From: Erpobdella octoculata
Lineage: Eukaryota > Annelida > Clitellata > Hirudinida > Erpobdellidae
DNA length: 64,000 nt
Assembly: GCA_963978895.1 (NCBI GenBank)
Contig: OZ022242.1
Coordinates: 30,560,631-30,624,630, forward strand
Direction of reading: 5' to 3'
Shown here: piece by piece, positions 11,598-21,641 of the stretch
Layout of the letters: each line of letters opens with the position of its first letter
How positions within the stretch are numbered: the stretch's first letter is position 1
Program-made: the position numbers and the translations under genes
The notes under the pieces: model-generated
The model's input: only the letters and a program-made list of their open reading frames with translations
What the model was told of the DNA's origin: nothing
Database searches by the model: none

Positions 11598-12275
11598 AAT
11601 AATTAGGAACAAGATGTTCTTTCAAACACGCTTTATTAAAGACTATGGCCCATTTCTTATTACAAACTTTTTCTATCAAACGTGAAACTTTTCGAAAATC
11701 GGAAATACCAAGACACTTTTGAACAAACTGGTATATATTTTTATTAATGTTATGGTCATGAGCTGACCTGCAGGTTTCGGCTTTATTAGCCATCATCAGA
11801 ACTCATAAAACTAATTTACAGCTACAACGAAAATATATAAAGTGGTGTGGCGAGACATATCAGATATGTTTACACATCAATCGAGGTCAAAGTACAAAGA
11901 AGAGTAAAAGCAAATTATGACAACCGCTAAGAAACAAAAAAAAATTTTTATTTTTTGTTTTTTTTTGCCTCGGAGTAAATAAATAAACAAAAAATAAACA
12001 AAAAATAAGAAAAAATAAGAAAAAATTACATGTGTTAAAATATACAACCAAATTAAGTGGTAAAATATAACTATTAAAAGAAAATTACTAATAAAAGCAA
12101 AGAGGTAAAATAATAAAATAAGAATTTAAAGCTACAATTCAAAGATAATAGGATATCGATAAAATTGAGAGTTTAATTAAAAGTTGAAAATGATCAACGT
12201 CTACGTATAGTAATATTACAGTTATCGATCAAATGCGGACACATCGCACCAGTCCCATCACCATCACACAGGTCA
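11598..12275 (-). mobile_element. Penelope-like retroelement 5' fragment
   Basis: On the minus strand, a non-coding leader (about 12275-11810) is followed by a hammerhead ribozyme motif (11806-11758) and then coding sequence to 11598. The coding part contains DFRKVSRLIEKVCNKK and CLKEHLVPNYL, a pattern typical of the region before the reverse transcriptase in Penelope-like elements. The RT and GIY-YIG endonuclease are absent because the element is cut off at the TA tract near 11597. The ribozyme in the leader matches what is known of Penelope-like elements. Confidence 0.6.
11758..11806 (-). ncRNA. Hammerhead ribozyme (type I, minimal stem III)
   Basis: Reading the minus strand: ATGAGTT, core CTGATGA, a stem II of GGCT/AGCC closing an AATAA loop, core GAAA, a tiny stem III ACC-TGCA-GGT, the cleavage triplet GTC, then AGCTCAT. 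The last segment pairs with the first seven bases as stem I (one G-U pair). One unpaired U lies between the first core and stem II. All invariant core residues are present. Hammerheads of this compact form are documented in Penelope-like elements. Confidence 0.68.
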
Positions 12276-12385
<110 letters not shown>

Positions 12386-13192
12386 CTAGCGAGGTTACCC
12401 GGCATTGCCCGGGGTTTTTAGAGGTTTTTCTAATGTTTGTCTCTCTCGCTCCCGTTTCCTTCTCCACTTTCCCGTTTTCGTCGCGTTCCCGGTCGCTTTT
12501 CCGCTCTCGGTCGTTTTCCAGCTCCCGGTCGCTTTCCCGCTCAGAAGTTTTGTTATCGATTATCTCTCTTGCTCGCGTTTCCTTCCAAGCTTGCTCTCCC
12601 GATTTTAGTCGCTTTCCGCGTTCCCGGTCGCTTTCCGCGTTCCCGGTCGCTTTCCCGTTCCCGGTCGCTTTCCCGTTTCCGGTCGCTTTCCCGTTTCCGG
12701 TCGCTTTCCCGTTCCCGGTCGCTTTCCCGTTCCCGGTCGCTTTCCCGTTCTCGCTCACGCTTGCTCTCCCGTTCCCGGTCATGCTTGCTCTCCCATTCCC
12801 GGTCACGGTTGCTCTCCCGTTCCCGTTCCCGTTCACGCTCATTTTTTCTTTTCCATTCTTTCATAACTTCTGTTAGCCTATAAAACGTAAAATAGATTTG
12901 CTAAGACTATATATATATATATGAATGTTTGTCTATTATAGAAACGGGAAAGCGACCCGGAACGGACAGCGAGCGGGAATGGAAAAGCAAGCGTGAGCGG
13001 GAATGGGAGAGCAAACGTGAGCGGGAACGGGACAACGACCGGGAACGGGAAAACGACCGGGAGCGGGACAACGACCGAAAACGGGAAAGCGAACAGGAGT
13101 GGGAAAGCAGGTGGGAAAGGAAACGGGAGAGAAAGAGACAAACATTAGAAAAACCTCTAAAAAACCCGGGCAACGCCGGGTATCTTCGCTAG
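12386..13192. mobile_element. HelA inverted dimer 1 (two 3' halves tail-outward)
   Basis: The left edge is CTAG (12386-12389) plus hairpin, read on the minus strand. The right edge is hairpin plus CTAG (13189-13192), read on the plus strand. Each arm is an 18-bp-type minisatellite of Helitron HelA (CCCGGTCGCTTTCCCGTT and its complement). The arms meet at a unique centre (about 12840-12945, TTCTGTTAGCCTATAAAACG). Both outer edges are 3' termini, so this is not a simple single insertion. Confidence 0.7.
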
Positions 13193-13476
13193 TACATGCA
13201 TAAACACACACACAGACACACATACATGCACATACACATACATACATACTTACACACATACATACGCACATACATATATATATATATAGTTCCCGCTCGC
13301 TCACCCGCTCCGCTCTGCTCATTTTGTGACGGATTTCAAAAAAATTTTCTCTATATTTGATTCCCCTTGACTCTCAAGTTTGTGTGAAAACTTCATTACG
13401 ATCGGATAAATGGTGTAGCAATGCATAAAGGACATGAACATATACATACATACAAACATTCATTTTTATATATATA
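13193..13476 (-). mobile_element. HelA 5' half, minus orientation
   Basis: Read on the minus strand it starts TATATATATAAAAATGAATG and continues through the conserved ATCCGATCGTAATGAA and GAGAGTCAAGGGG blocks to GAGCGGGAACTATATATAT and a CA/TA-rich tail. Its 5' end abuts the CTAG terminus of the next unit at 13477. Confidence 0.7.
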
Positions 13477-14470
13477 CTAGCGGGGTTACCCGGCGTTGCC
13501 CGGGGTTTTCAGAGGTTTTTTTAATGTTTGTCTCTCTCGCTCCCGTTTCCTTCTCCAGTTTCCCGTTTTCGTCGCGTTCCCGGTCGATTTTCCGCTCTCG
13601 GTCGTTTTCCAGCTCCCGATCGCTTTCCCGCTCAGAAGTTCTGTTATCGATTTTCTCTCTTGCTCGCGTTTCCTTCCAAGCTTGCTCTCCCGATTCCAGT
13701 CGCTTTCCGCGTTCCCGGTCGCTTTCCCGCTCAGAAGTTCTGTTATCGATTTTCTCTCTTGCTCGCGTTTCCTTCCAAGCTTGCTCTCCCGATTCCAGTC
13801 GCTTTCCGCGTTCCCGGTCGCTTTCCGCGTTCCCGGTCGCTTTCCCGTTCCCGGTCGCTTTCCCGTTCCCGGTCGCTTTTCCGTTCCCGGTCGCTTTTCC
13901 GTTCCCGGTCGCTTTCCCGTTCCCGCTCACGCTTGCTCTCCCGTTCCCGGTCATGCTTGCTCTCCCATTCCCGGTCATGCTTGCTCTCCCATTCCCGGTC
14001 ACAGTTGCTCTCCCGTTCCCGTTCCCGTTTACGCTCATTTTATCTTTTCCATTCTTTCATAACTTCTGTTAGCCTATAAAACGTAAAATAGATTTGCTAA
14101 GACTATATATATATATGAATCTTTGTGGGTTAGTTTGTCTATTATAGAAACGGGAAAGCGACCCGGCATGGACAGCGAGCGGGAACGGAAAAGCAAGCGT
14201 GAGCGGGAATGGGAGAGCAAACGTGAGCGGGAATGGGACAGCGACCGGGAACGGGAAAACGACCGGGAGCGGGAAAGCGACCGGGAGCGGAAAAGCGACC
14301 GGGAGCGGAAAAGCGACCGGCAGCGGGAAAGCGACCGGCAGCGGGAAAACGACCGAAAACGGGAAAGCGAACAGGAGTGGGAAAGCAGGTGGGAAAGGAA
14401 ACGGGAGAGATAGAGACAAACATTAGAAAAACCTCTAAAAAATCCGGGCAACGCCGGGTATCTCCGCTAG
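13477..14470. mobile_element. HelA inverted dimer 2
   Basis: The same architecture as 12386-13192: CTAG plus hairpin facing left at 13477, hairpin plus CTAG facing right at 14467-14470, and the same central sequence near 14045-14125. Its left arm carries an extra copy of a roughly 100-bp block containing CAGAAGTTCTGTTATCG (13632 and 13731). With the following 5' half it makes a second tandem unit of the 12386-13476 block. Confidence 0.7.
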
Positions 14471-14764
14471 TACATACATAAACACACACACAGACACACA
14501 TACATGCACATACACATACATACATACACACATTCATACGCACATACATATATATATATAGTTCCCGCTCGCTCACCTGCTCCGCTCCGCTCATTTTGTG
14601 ACGGATTTCAAAATTTTTTTCTCTATATTTGATTCCCCTTGACTCTCAAGGTTGTGTGAAAATTTCATTACCATCGGATGAATGGTGTAGCAATGCATGA
14701 ATAAAATACCTATATACATACATACATACATACATACATACATACATACATACAAACATTCATT

Positions 14765-14798
<34 letters not shown>
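14471..14798 (-). mobile_element. HelA 5' half and CATA/TA tracts
   Basis: This is the minus-strand copy of the HelA 5' region, matching 13193-13476 including the GTTCCCGCTCGCTCAC and GACTCTCAAGG blocks. It ends in a CATA microsatellite and a TA tract that abuts the HelB terminus at 14799. Confidence 0.7.
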
Positions 14799-14799
<1 letters not shown>

Positions 14800-16097
14800 T
14801 AGCAGTGCCCGTAGCGGCTTCGCTCGCATGAAATTAGAGAATTTGAACCGTCCATACATAGTAAAGTACTGCACGGATCAATTTTTAAGGTCTCGGCTCG
14901 GCCCGTCGACAACTTGGCCCAGACCATTTCAAAAACTGAAATTCCTGGCCCGGCACGGCCCGTCTAATATGGGCCCGGCCCTTTTTACAGGCCTAGAAGT
15001 TCTATATACTTGATGAAAAACTTCGGCCCGTCCCACCTTGACTTCAGGTTTAGCCCGATCCGTCTGAACACCCTAAAATCACTAAAATGTCTATATACTT
15101 GGTTAAAAACCTCGGCCCGTCCCACCTTGATTTAAGGTTTGGGCAGGGCCGTATGAAGACCCTAAAATAACGGCTTGGCCCGTCCGTCTGGTGATAAACT
15201 GAACTCATCTACTTTAACCGGCACAAAACCTCAAAATACTAATTTTCACATCAGTAGCACTTACATTTTTTGAGTAGCAGTTATTTTAAAATCAAATAAT
15301 CCTTTTTCCACTTCACATTTGAGGTCCTAGAAACCAAATTTTCAAAAAATGGTGAAACACGTATATCATTATTTTTAGAGTAGAAACTAAATACTAATTT
15401 TTTATTTGTTGCATTTACAGTTTTTGAGTAGCAGTTACTTTAAAAACCAAGTAACCCTATTTTCCACCCCATATTTGAAGTCTTGGAAACCAAATATATA
15501 AAAAATGGTAAAACACGTATATCATTATTTCTGGAGTAGAAACCAAATTCTAATATTTACTCCTGTAGCATCTACAGTTTCCGAGTAGCAGTTACATTAA
15601 AAACCAAATAACCTTATTTTCCACCCCACATTTGAGGTCCTGGAAATCAAATTTTAAAAAAATGGTAAAACACGTATATCTTTATTTTTAGAATAGAAAC
15701 TAAATACTAATTTTTACATCTGTGGTATTTACAGTTTTTGAGTAGCAGTTACTTTAAAAAACAAATAACCCTATTTTCCACCCCACATTTGAAGTCCTGG
15801 AAACCAAATTTTCAAAAATGGTAAAACACCTATCTTTTTATTTTTCAAGAAAAATCCATATACCAAATTGCAAAATCTCCTCATTTTTGGTTTTCGAGAT
15901 ATACATTGTTTTAGAAAAAAGTTTGTTTTCCAGTTTCTTCCCCTCAAGAGCAAAATTTTCAAAAATCCTTTCTTAGTGGATGCTTACGCAATAAGTTCAA
16001 AATTTCACATTCCATGGATGAGGCGTTTGAGCTCGGCGTTGATTATCAGTCAGTCAGTCAGTCAGTCAGTCAGGACATGTTTTTTTATATATATAGA
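14799..16097 (-). mobile_element. HelB, complete non-autonomous Helitron
   Basis: On the minus strand the element begins TCTATATATATAAAA (5' TC at 16097, preceded by A), followed by a CTGA repeat and AATCAACGCCGAGCTCAAAC. It ends GAAGCCGCTACGGGCACTG then CTAG (14802-14799), followed by T. These are the expected Helitron ends and A|T target. The interior holds about four tandem copies of a roughly 160-bp unit (marker GAGTAGCAGTTACTTTAAAA, 15260-15850) and a GGCCCG-rich block near the 3' end. It is non-coding. A near full-length relative lies at 44390-45561. Confidence 0.8.
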
Positions 16098-16680
16098 TTA
16101 TAAATAACATATATAAAACCAGCTATATTAAATCAGCTACATATAATATGGTCGCATTTTCTTTATGTGGTTTCAACATAAATTTCAATGTGTTTCATCC
16201 GTCAATAGCTGTATTAATTTGTTAAGTGAAAGTCGATTCAGCTTAGCTCCTATTCAATGTCTCTGTCTAAACAAAACTTATAATTATTTCTGATTTTTAA
16301 CTCAACTGTTTCAATTTTTATAATGTTTAATTTAATATTTTAACATAGGGTTCTGAAGATGGCTTTATATATCTGAAAATGGCCATAGTTAATCCTGATT
16401 GTTTTATTATTTATCTATTTCTTAACTAATAATTTCTTCGATTACAATTCTCTTCATTTCAAATGGATGAAAAGGGCTTTAAAAGAACATTTTTACTAGT
16501 GGGTAATAATGTTATTAGTAATAATAACATGAATGTGAAGTCAAGGCATTTTACGAATTATAATTAAGTTTTATTATAATTTACTCAAACTAACTTTGAA
16601 CTAACTAAATCAACAATTCATATTATTTGCGACACTTTTTTATTAATATCAACAACATAACATTGAAAATGTGGAATTGT
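16098..16680. other. Intergenic, nothing recognised
   Basis: AT-rich sequence without supported features. Confidence 0.4.
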
Positions 16681-18240
16681 TCACACAACCTTGGTGACGT
16701 GCGGGACCAGTGTAAGACTATTATCAAGTAGAGGGCCAAGATTGCGTACTATGCCAGCTGGTTGTATAAGGTCGCCACCGACGTCGAGGGGAGAGTTGTC
16801 AAATTTATCCACCTGTCGACAAGAGGAAAGCCAGATTAACTCTGTCTTGGATCGATTAAATTGTAGCCGATTAGACTTCATCCAGTCGCCAACCTCGGTG
16901 ACACACCCCGTCAATGCACTGTGGAGGCGCTTGTTGCTGACGGCAGATGGTTGACAGTAACCATATATCTGTGAATCGTCGGCGTACAGATGATAGAAAA
17001 AATCGTATTTCTGGATGATCTTGGCAATGTCGGCAGAGTACAATATGAAGAGGATAGGGACAAGGACGGAGCCTTGCTGAACCCCGCAGGTAAGTGATGT
17101 GGTAGTGAACACACAACCGGAGTGCCGCACCTGTTGTCGCCTGTCCAGAAGGTACGACGCAAACCATCCCAGCCCCGTGGATGTGACACAAAAAGAAGTA
17201 TTCAACCGTTGAAGTAAAGTTCCATTATCGACCGTGTCGAAAGCAGCAGACATGTTGACCAATGATAGTAGTGCAAGACCGCAACCGTCGATGGCCGAGA
17301 GGGTGTCGGATAACACCTGCGTCAGGGCAGTCTCCGTAGAGTGGAACTTACGGTATGCTGACTTACACTCTGGGAAGAGTTCGCTACACTCGATGTAGCC
17401 AACAAATTGTCGGGCCATCATTTTTTCTAAAATTTTGGAAAGTACAGGCAAGTTGGAAATAGGTCTATAGGGTGAAACGTCGGATGGATCGAGAATTGGG
17501 TTCTTTAAGAGAGAGGTAATAACGGCTGGTTTGAAAACTGACGGCAGAGTGCCAGTAGCTAGAGAATTGTTGAAGAGCGTTGTGATGAAAGGTGCAATAG
17601 TTGGTGCGCATTCTTTCAAAAGCCACGTAGGAATAGGATCGACAGTAAACTGTTTATTAGGAGCACGGTTGACAGCAGCGATAACGTCGCAAACAGTGAC
17701 GGAAGAGAAAGTTGCGAGCCTCTGCAATGTGGCAGAGAACGCCGGAGCCTCTGCACCGGTGGTAGCCGTCCTGATGTTAGTAACCTTTTTTTTTGAAGAA
17801 CTCATGGAACTTGTCAGCATGTATTGAGTTGTTGGCCGGCGTGCAACGGAGACCGAGAATCTTGTCGACGATCTGCCATAGCTTCCGAGGTGCCGACATG
17901 GTGGAGTTGATTTCATTGAGCCAAAAACTGTTGCGCTTGTTGTTGAGTAAACGACGATACTTGCAAGTCTGACTGAGCCACAGGGAACGGTTGACTGCTC
18001 GAATCTCAGTGGTTGCACTATGGTTGAACTGTCTGCAAAGTCGCCGGGTGAATCGTTTCTCCTGACGACACGGGTCGTCAAACCATGGGTCCGATGGTCG
18101 TTAACGAATTGTGACAGTTCTGATAGGAATTAGCCGATCCAGCACGCCGGTGATGACGTCGCCATAGAGTTCACCCAACCCATCGACATCGAGTGAGCTG
18201 AATCTTTGGCGCTCTTGTAGCTGCCGGACGCGTCAGTCTA
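16681..18240 (-). pseudogene. CR1/L2-like LINE, truncated at both ends
   Basis: A minus-strand reverse transcriptase relic, distinct from the LINE at 3197. Translation shows NEINSTMSAPRKLW, SIHADKFHEFF, then after a frameshift at an A-run near 17790 a long open stretch with DPIPTWLLKEC, YRPISNLPVLSKILEKMM, FHSTETALTQVL, MSAAFDTVD, GVQQGSVLVPILFILY and HLYADDSQIYG. The upstream part to 18240 has a stop at about 18105. RT motifs including YADD are kept. The 3' end stops at 16681 without the usual C-terminal tail, so the copy is truncated there. Confidence 0.85.
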
Positions 18241-18546
18241 TGTGGCACGATTTCATCGTTTTTTATAGTGTTTAACCTTTTTTGTTTCCGTATATTGCCG
18301 ATTGTTTTTTATCTTTCTGGAACAATGCACTCTAATGGATTACGAAACTAATTTTTGTCTCAAATATTTGCCGTAATAATTTCTGGCAGTACTTTATTAT
18401 TAAGAAGAGCTGGGTTACAACGACGCTTCTTAAAACATTTGAATTACCTTATCAAAATATAACTCCAGAAGAAATAGACAAAACAACACTGGAACCTAAG
18501 GAGACAGGTATAGAAGAGTTTAAAATTCCGAAGAGCATATTAAAAG

Positions 18547-18640
18547 CAGTGGCGTAACTACCGCCCCTGCAGACCCCGCAATGCGGGGGCCCATGAGGGT
18601 TTGCGGCCCGAAGTGGCCACCAATAAAAAAATTTACCTTC
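18547..18640 (+). mobile_element. hAT-like terminus
   Basis: CAGTGGCGTAACTACCGCCC followed by GACCCCGCAATGCGGGGGCC is a typical hAT 5' end (CAG-starting TIR, GC-rich stem). I found no matching right end or target duplication nearby, so the extent is unknown. Confidence 0.5.
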
Positions 18641-18814
18641 ATGCATGCACTCACAAAAGTCTTACATCACTATGAACACTTACGACATCGTTGCATGTGT
18701 CCTACTGTGTGCATGCCTTTAATTAACAGATGACTCTTGAGACTCACACTCTGGGTCATTATCATAACTGACGTTTTACGTTTAATAATTGTCTATAAAA
18801 TAAAATTCAATTTG

Positions 18815-18920
18815 TGGAAATTTCCAAAAATTTTCCCATCTGAAACTTTCTGGAAATTTTTCGAAAACGTTCCGGAAATTTTTCGAAAACTTTCCAGAAA
18901 GTTTCTGGAACGTTTCCCAG
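18815..18920. repeat. Clustered TTCCGGAAA-type palindromes
   Basis: A run of alternating GAA/TTC motifs (CTTTCTGGAAATTTTTCGAA, ACGTTCCGGAAA, TTTCTGGAACGTTTCC). A second cluster with TTTCCGGAAACTTTTCGGAA lies at 19629-19700. The spacing resembles heat-shock-element or STAT-like arrays, but no adjacent gene is visible, and it may be a simple decayed repeat. Confidence 0.45.
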
Positions 18921-19344
18921 TATGAACAAATTAGATTGCAAAATAAATTGAGTTTGAACATGCTTTTTAAAAATTATGATAGCTACAAAATAAATAATAA
19001 CTTTTGTTATTTTTGATCAACTTTACATAAAAATCAAGTTTATTTATAATACTTTATTGGTTTTGCAAACCATGCAGATTCTTTCACAGCAGGTTTCACA
19101 AGTTCAATTCATTTACCTATTGGTAGTGTAAATTTTTATTGCGGATTGAATGTTTATTCTCTTCGCTAAATTAATACCCAAGTCCCTAGCTGCTCTACTT
19201 TACTACAAATAAACTTCAGTGCCACAGGAGCAGCAGATATTAATTTTATGCTCCTTTCTGTGTCAGTGATGACATCAGAAATAGGTTAAAACAAACTGTT
19301 AATAACCCCAGTTAATAATAATAATAATAATGTTTGACAATATT

Positions 19345-19515
19345 TAGAGTGGCGTAAAACCTAAAGGACTTCAAGGCCACTGAATGAAGGGTTCTTTGCA
19401 GAGGCAGCCACTTATAGGTGCCTACCCCCTTAGGAATGCGAGTGAACGCTGTTACTCGCCAAGGCTTGAACTGCCGACCGGCGAACGCTCTACCGCTCTG
19501 CCACCAGCGCCTCTA
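19345..19515 (-). repeat. tRNA-derived SINE-like element
   Basis: On the minus strand, GAGGCGCTGGTGGCAGAGCG contains an A-box (TGGCAGAGCGG). It is followed at normal tRNA distance by a B-box-like CAGTTCAAGCC, then a non-tRNA body (GAGTAACAGCGTTCACTCGC ... TGGCTGCCTCTGCAAAG). It does not fold as a proper tRNA acceptor stem, so a SINE head or tRNA pseudogene is most likely. Confidence 0.5.
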
Positions 19516-19914
19516 ACAGTTGAAACCCCGAAACATGAATCCAACACTCTTTTTTCAAGTGCATTATCGTTGACATTTTCTGATATTTTTAAACTATTAA
19601 ATTACAATAAATTTTATTGAAATAATTTTCAATGGTGGAAACTTTCCCGCCATTTAATTTCCTGACGGTTTCCGGAAACTTTTCGGAAATTTTCAAAAGT
19701 AAGTTTATTAAAAATAAATATTAATTTAAAATATTAAAAACATGTTTTAATAAAATGCTCTAACAAGTACAATATTAATTTATAAACATGAAAACCTGGG
19801 GCGGAATCATTGTGATTGTAGGAGTGTTTATAATTTGTTTTGTATTTTTATAGCATTTTATAAAAGAATGTTTTTATTTTCTTAATATAATTTATTTTCC
19901 ATTGTTTAGTTTTT

Positions 19915-20170
19915 TTTACAAACTTTTATTTAGATTGCAATCTCTGTTTGTGTATGTGTGTGTGGCTTTCTCTGTACGCAAATCTTGTAAATAAAATTTA
20001 ACCAGCTTTTTGACTAGCTAGGAATCTGAAACTTTCAGCATAGCTTTATATTAGATGACAATACATGATTCAATTAAAAAAAACTTTTTTTAAACATCTT
20101 TCGTATTTCTAAATCAAGTGTATTTGAAATAAAAGTTTGTGTTAAAAAATCGTTTTTTCCATTACTTGTT
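19915..20170 (-). mobile_element. Asymmetric-IR repeat family 2 (ATIR-2)
   Basis: A minus-strand copy of a repeat also seen at 42118-42375, 47474-47746 and 59382-63121. It starts ACAAGTAA and ends CTAAATAAAAGTTTGTAA, with a subterminal inverted repeat (ACAAACTTT / AAAGTTTGT). The body has GACAATACATGATTCAA and a GT-rich tract before GGCTTTCTCTGTACGCAAAT. Non-coding; it shares its first bases with ATIR-1. Confidence 0.7.
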
Positions 20171-21159
20171 TTAAATTTATGATTCTTTAATTTTTAAATT
20201 TTATTATAACAATTCAAAATCCATCTAATGAAAACATTTACCTAAGAAATTTATCACGAACACTAACTTAAATTATAAATTTTTTAAATTGATATTGTTA
20301 AGGTATCACATTGAAAGCATACTAGGAAGTGGGTCAAATTGGATTACAAAATATGCCGCGGAATTCAACGTACATGGGAAGCTAAAGCAAAGCGTGTAGG
20401 AAAGCGTGCTAAAATATTTCTAGTAAATCTTATCTTCTTTTTTGGGCGTGGAAAGTTTTAATGTTTTCAATCTAAGTGGACAGTCAAATTCAATTATTTT
20501 CCGTAGCTTGTCTACGCTTCTCCGGACATTATTTTTACATTTTTAGGATATGTGTCCATAATTTAAAATTAATTTTCACTAATAAAGTAAGCGTCACTTT
20601 CTTCAGAAATTTGTTTTTAACCATATCCTAAATTTTTTTCTTACTAAGTTTTCAACTTTATTCAGTTTTATTATTCGCATTTTTACAGGTAAACTGATTC
20701 CATTTCCAGATAGCAAGTCCTGTAGTGAGAAAAGTCCTCTGTCTAATAATGCTTTTGTTTTTCAACTGCCAACCGTGAAAAAGATTCAAAAAAGTATTTA
20801 CAACTTTTCATAACTAGGAAATATTTGCTATCTTTGTTCAGTGTATACAAAATATAAAATAAAAAAATCATAGTTTGAAAAAATGATGATATAAAACTGG
20901 AAAAAACGTGCAAATCATCACTTATGTAAGTAATATTAGAGACCTGAGCAGGCCGATTTTTAAAACTTGTTCTTTTCCCAACACAACCTGGCTTGTTTTA
21001 CTGGCAAACAATTCTAGGCATTGCCAGGTTCATGCTGGCTTAGGCTTCTTTGCCCGGTCCTATCCGTTTCGAAAATAACAAATACCGGACCAAACAAAGA
21101 GTCAGAACAACCTTTCTTTTTGGAGTTTAAGTTAAGAGAGCTCAACAGTTGCAGATGAA
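20171..21159. other. Intergenic, possible LINE debris
   Basis: No supported gene. The minus strand at about 20560-20800 gives DRGLFSLQDLLSGNG, reminiscent of a C-terminal LINE segment, but too short and broken to call. Confidence 0.3.
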
Positions 21160-21641
21160 GTGTTGTAGGCGTATGGGCACTCTCCATAAAATTTTATGAG
21201 CATCAAACGTGCTACACAGAACCGTCTGGGAGATACGACAACAGTAAATTGATAATTTATGCGGCACCTAAGTTATCAACAAAATAAAGCTTAGCACCGA
21301 TTGAAGATGTAATTAAAACTAATATTATGTTTTAAAAATTAATAATGTAAACATATTAACAGTGTACAACATTTGTGTCGAAAAGAAGCGTATAGGAGAT
21401 GGGGGCTATTTGATCTCTTTTGAGGCTTTCTTCTGCTGTTAACTGAGGTTTGACATTGCTATTCCCATTACTTTAACCGGTGTTGAACCTCACTCTGTTT
21501 TTCGCTGATAATGTCTAACCATTTTGAAATCAAACCAAACCTACGAAGAAAATGATTTGCGTTTTTGCAATTGCAATAATAGAAAATGTCAACTTATAGG
21601 ACTTCACTAAACCTTCAATGCCAGGAGAATGCGTACATATA

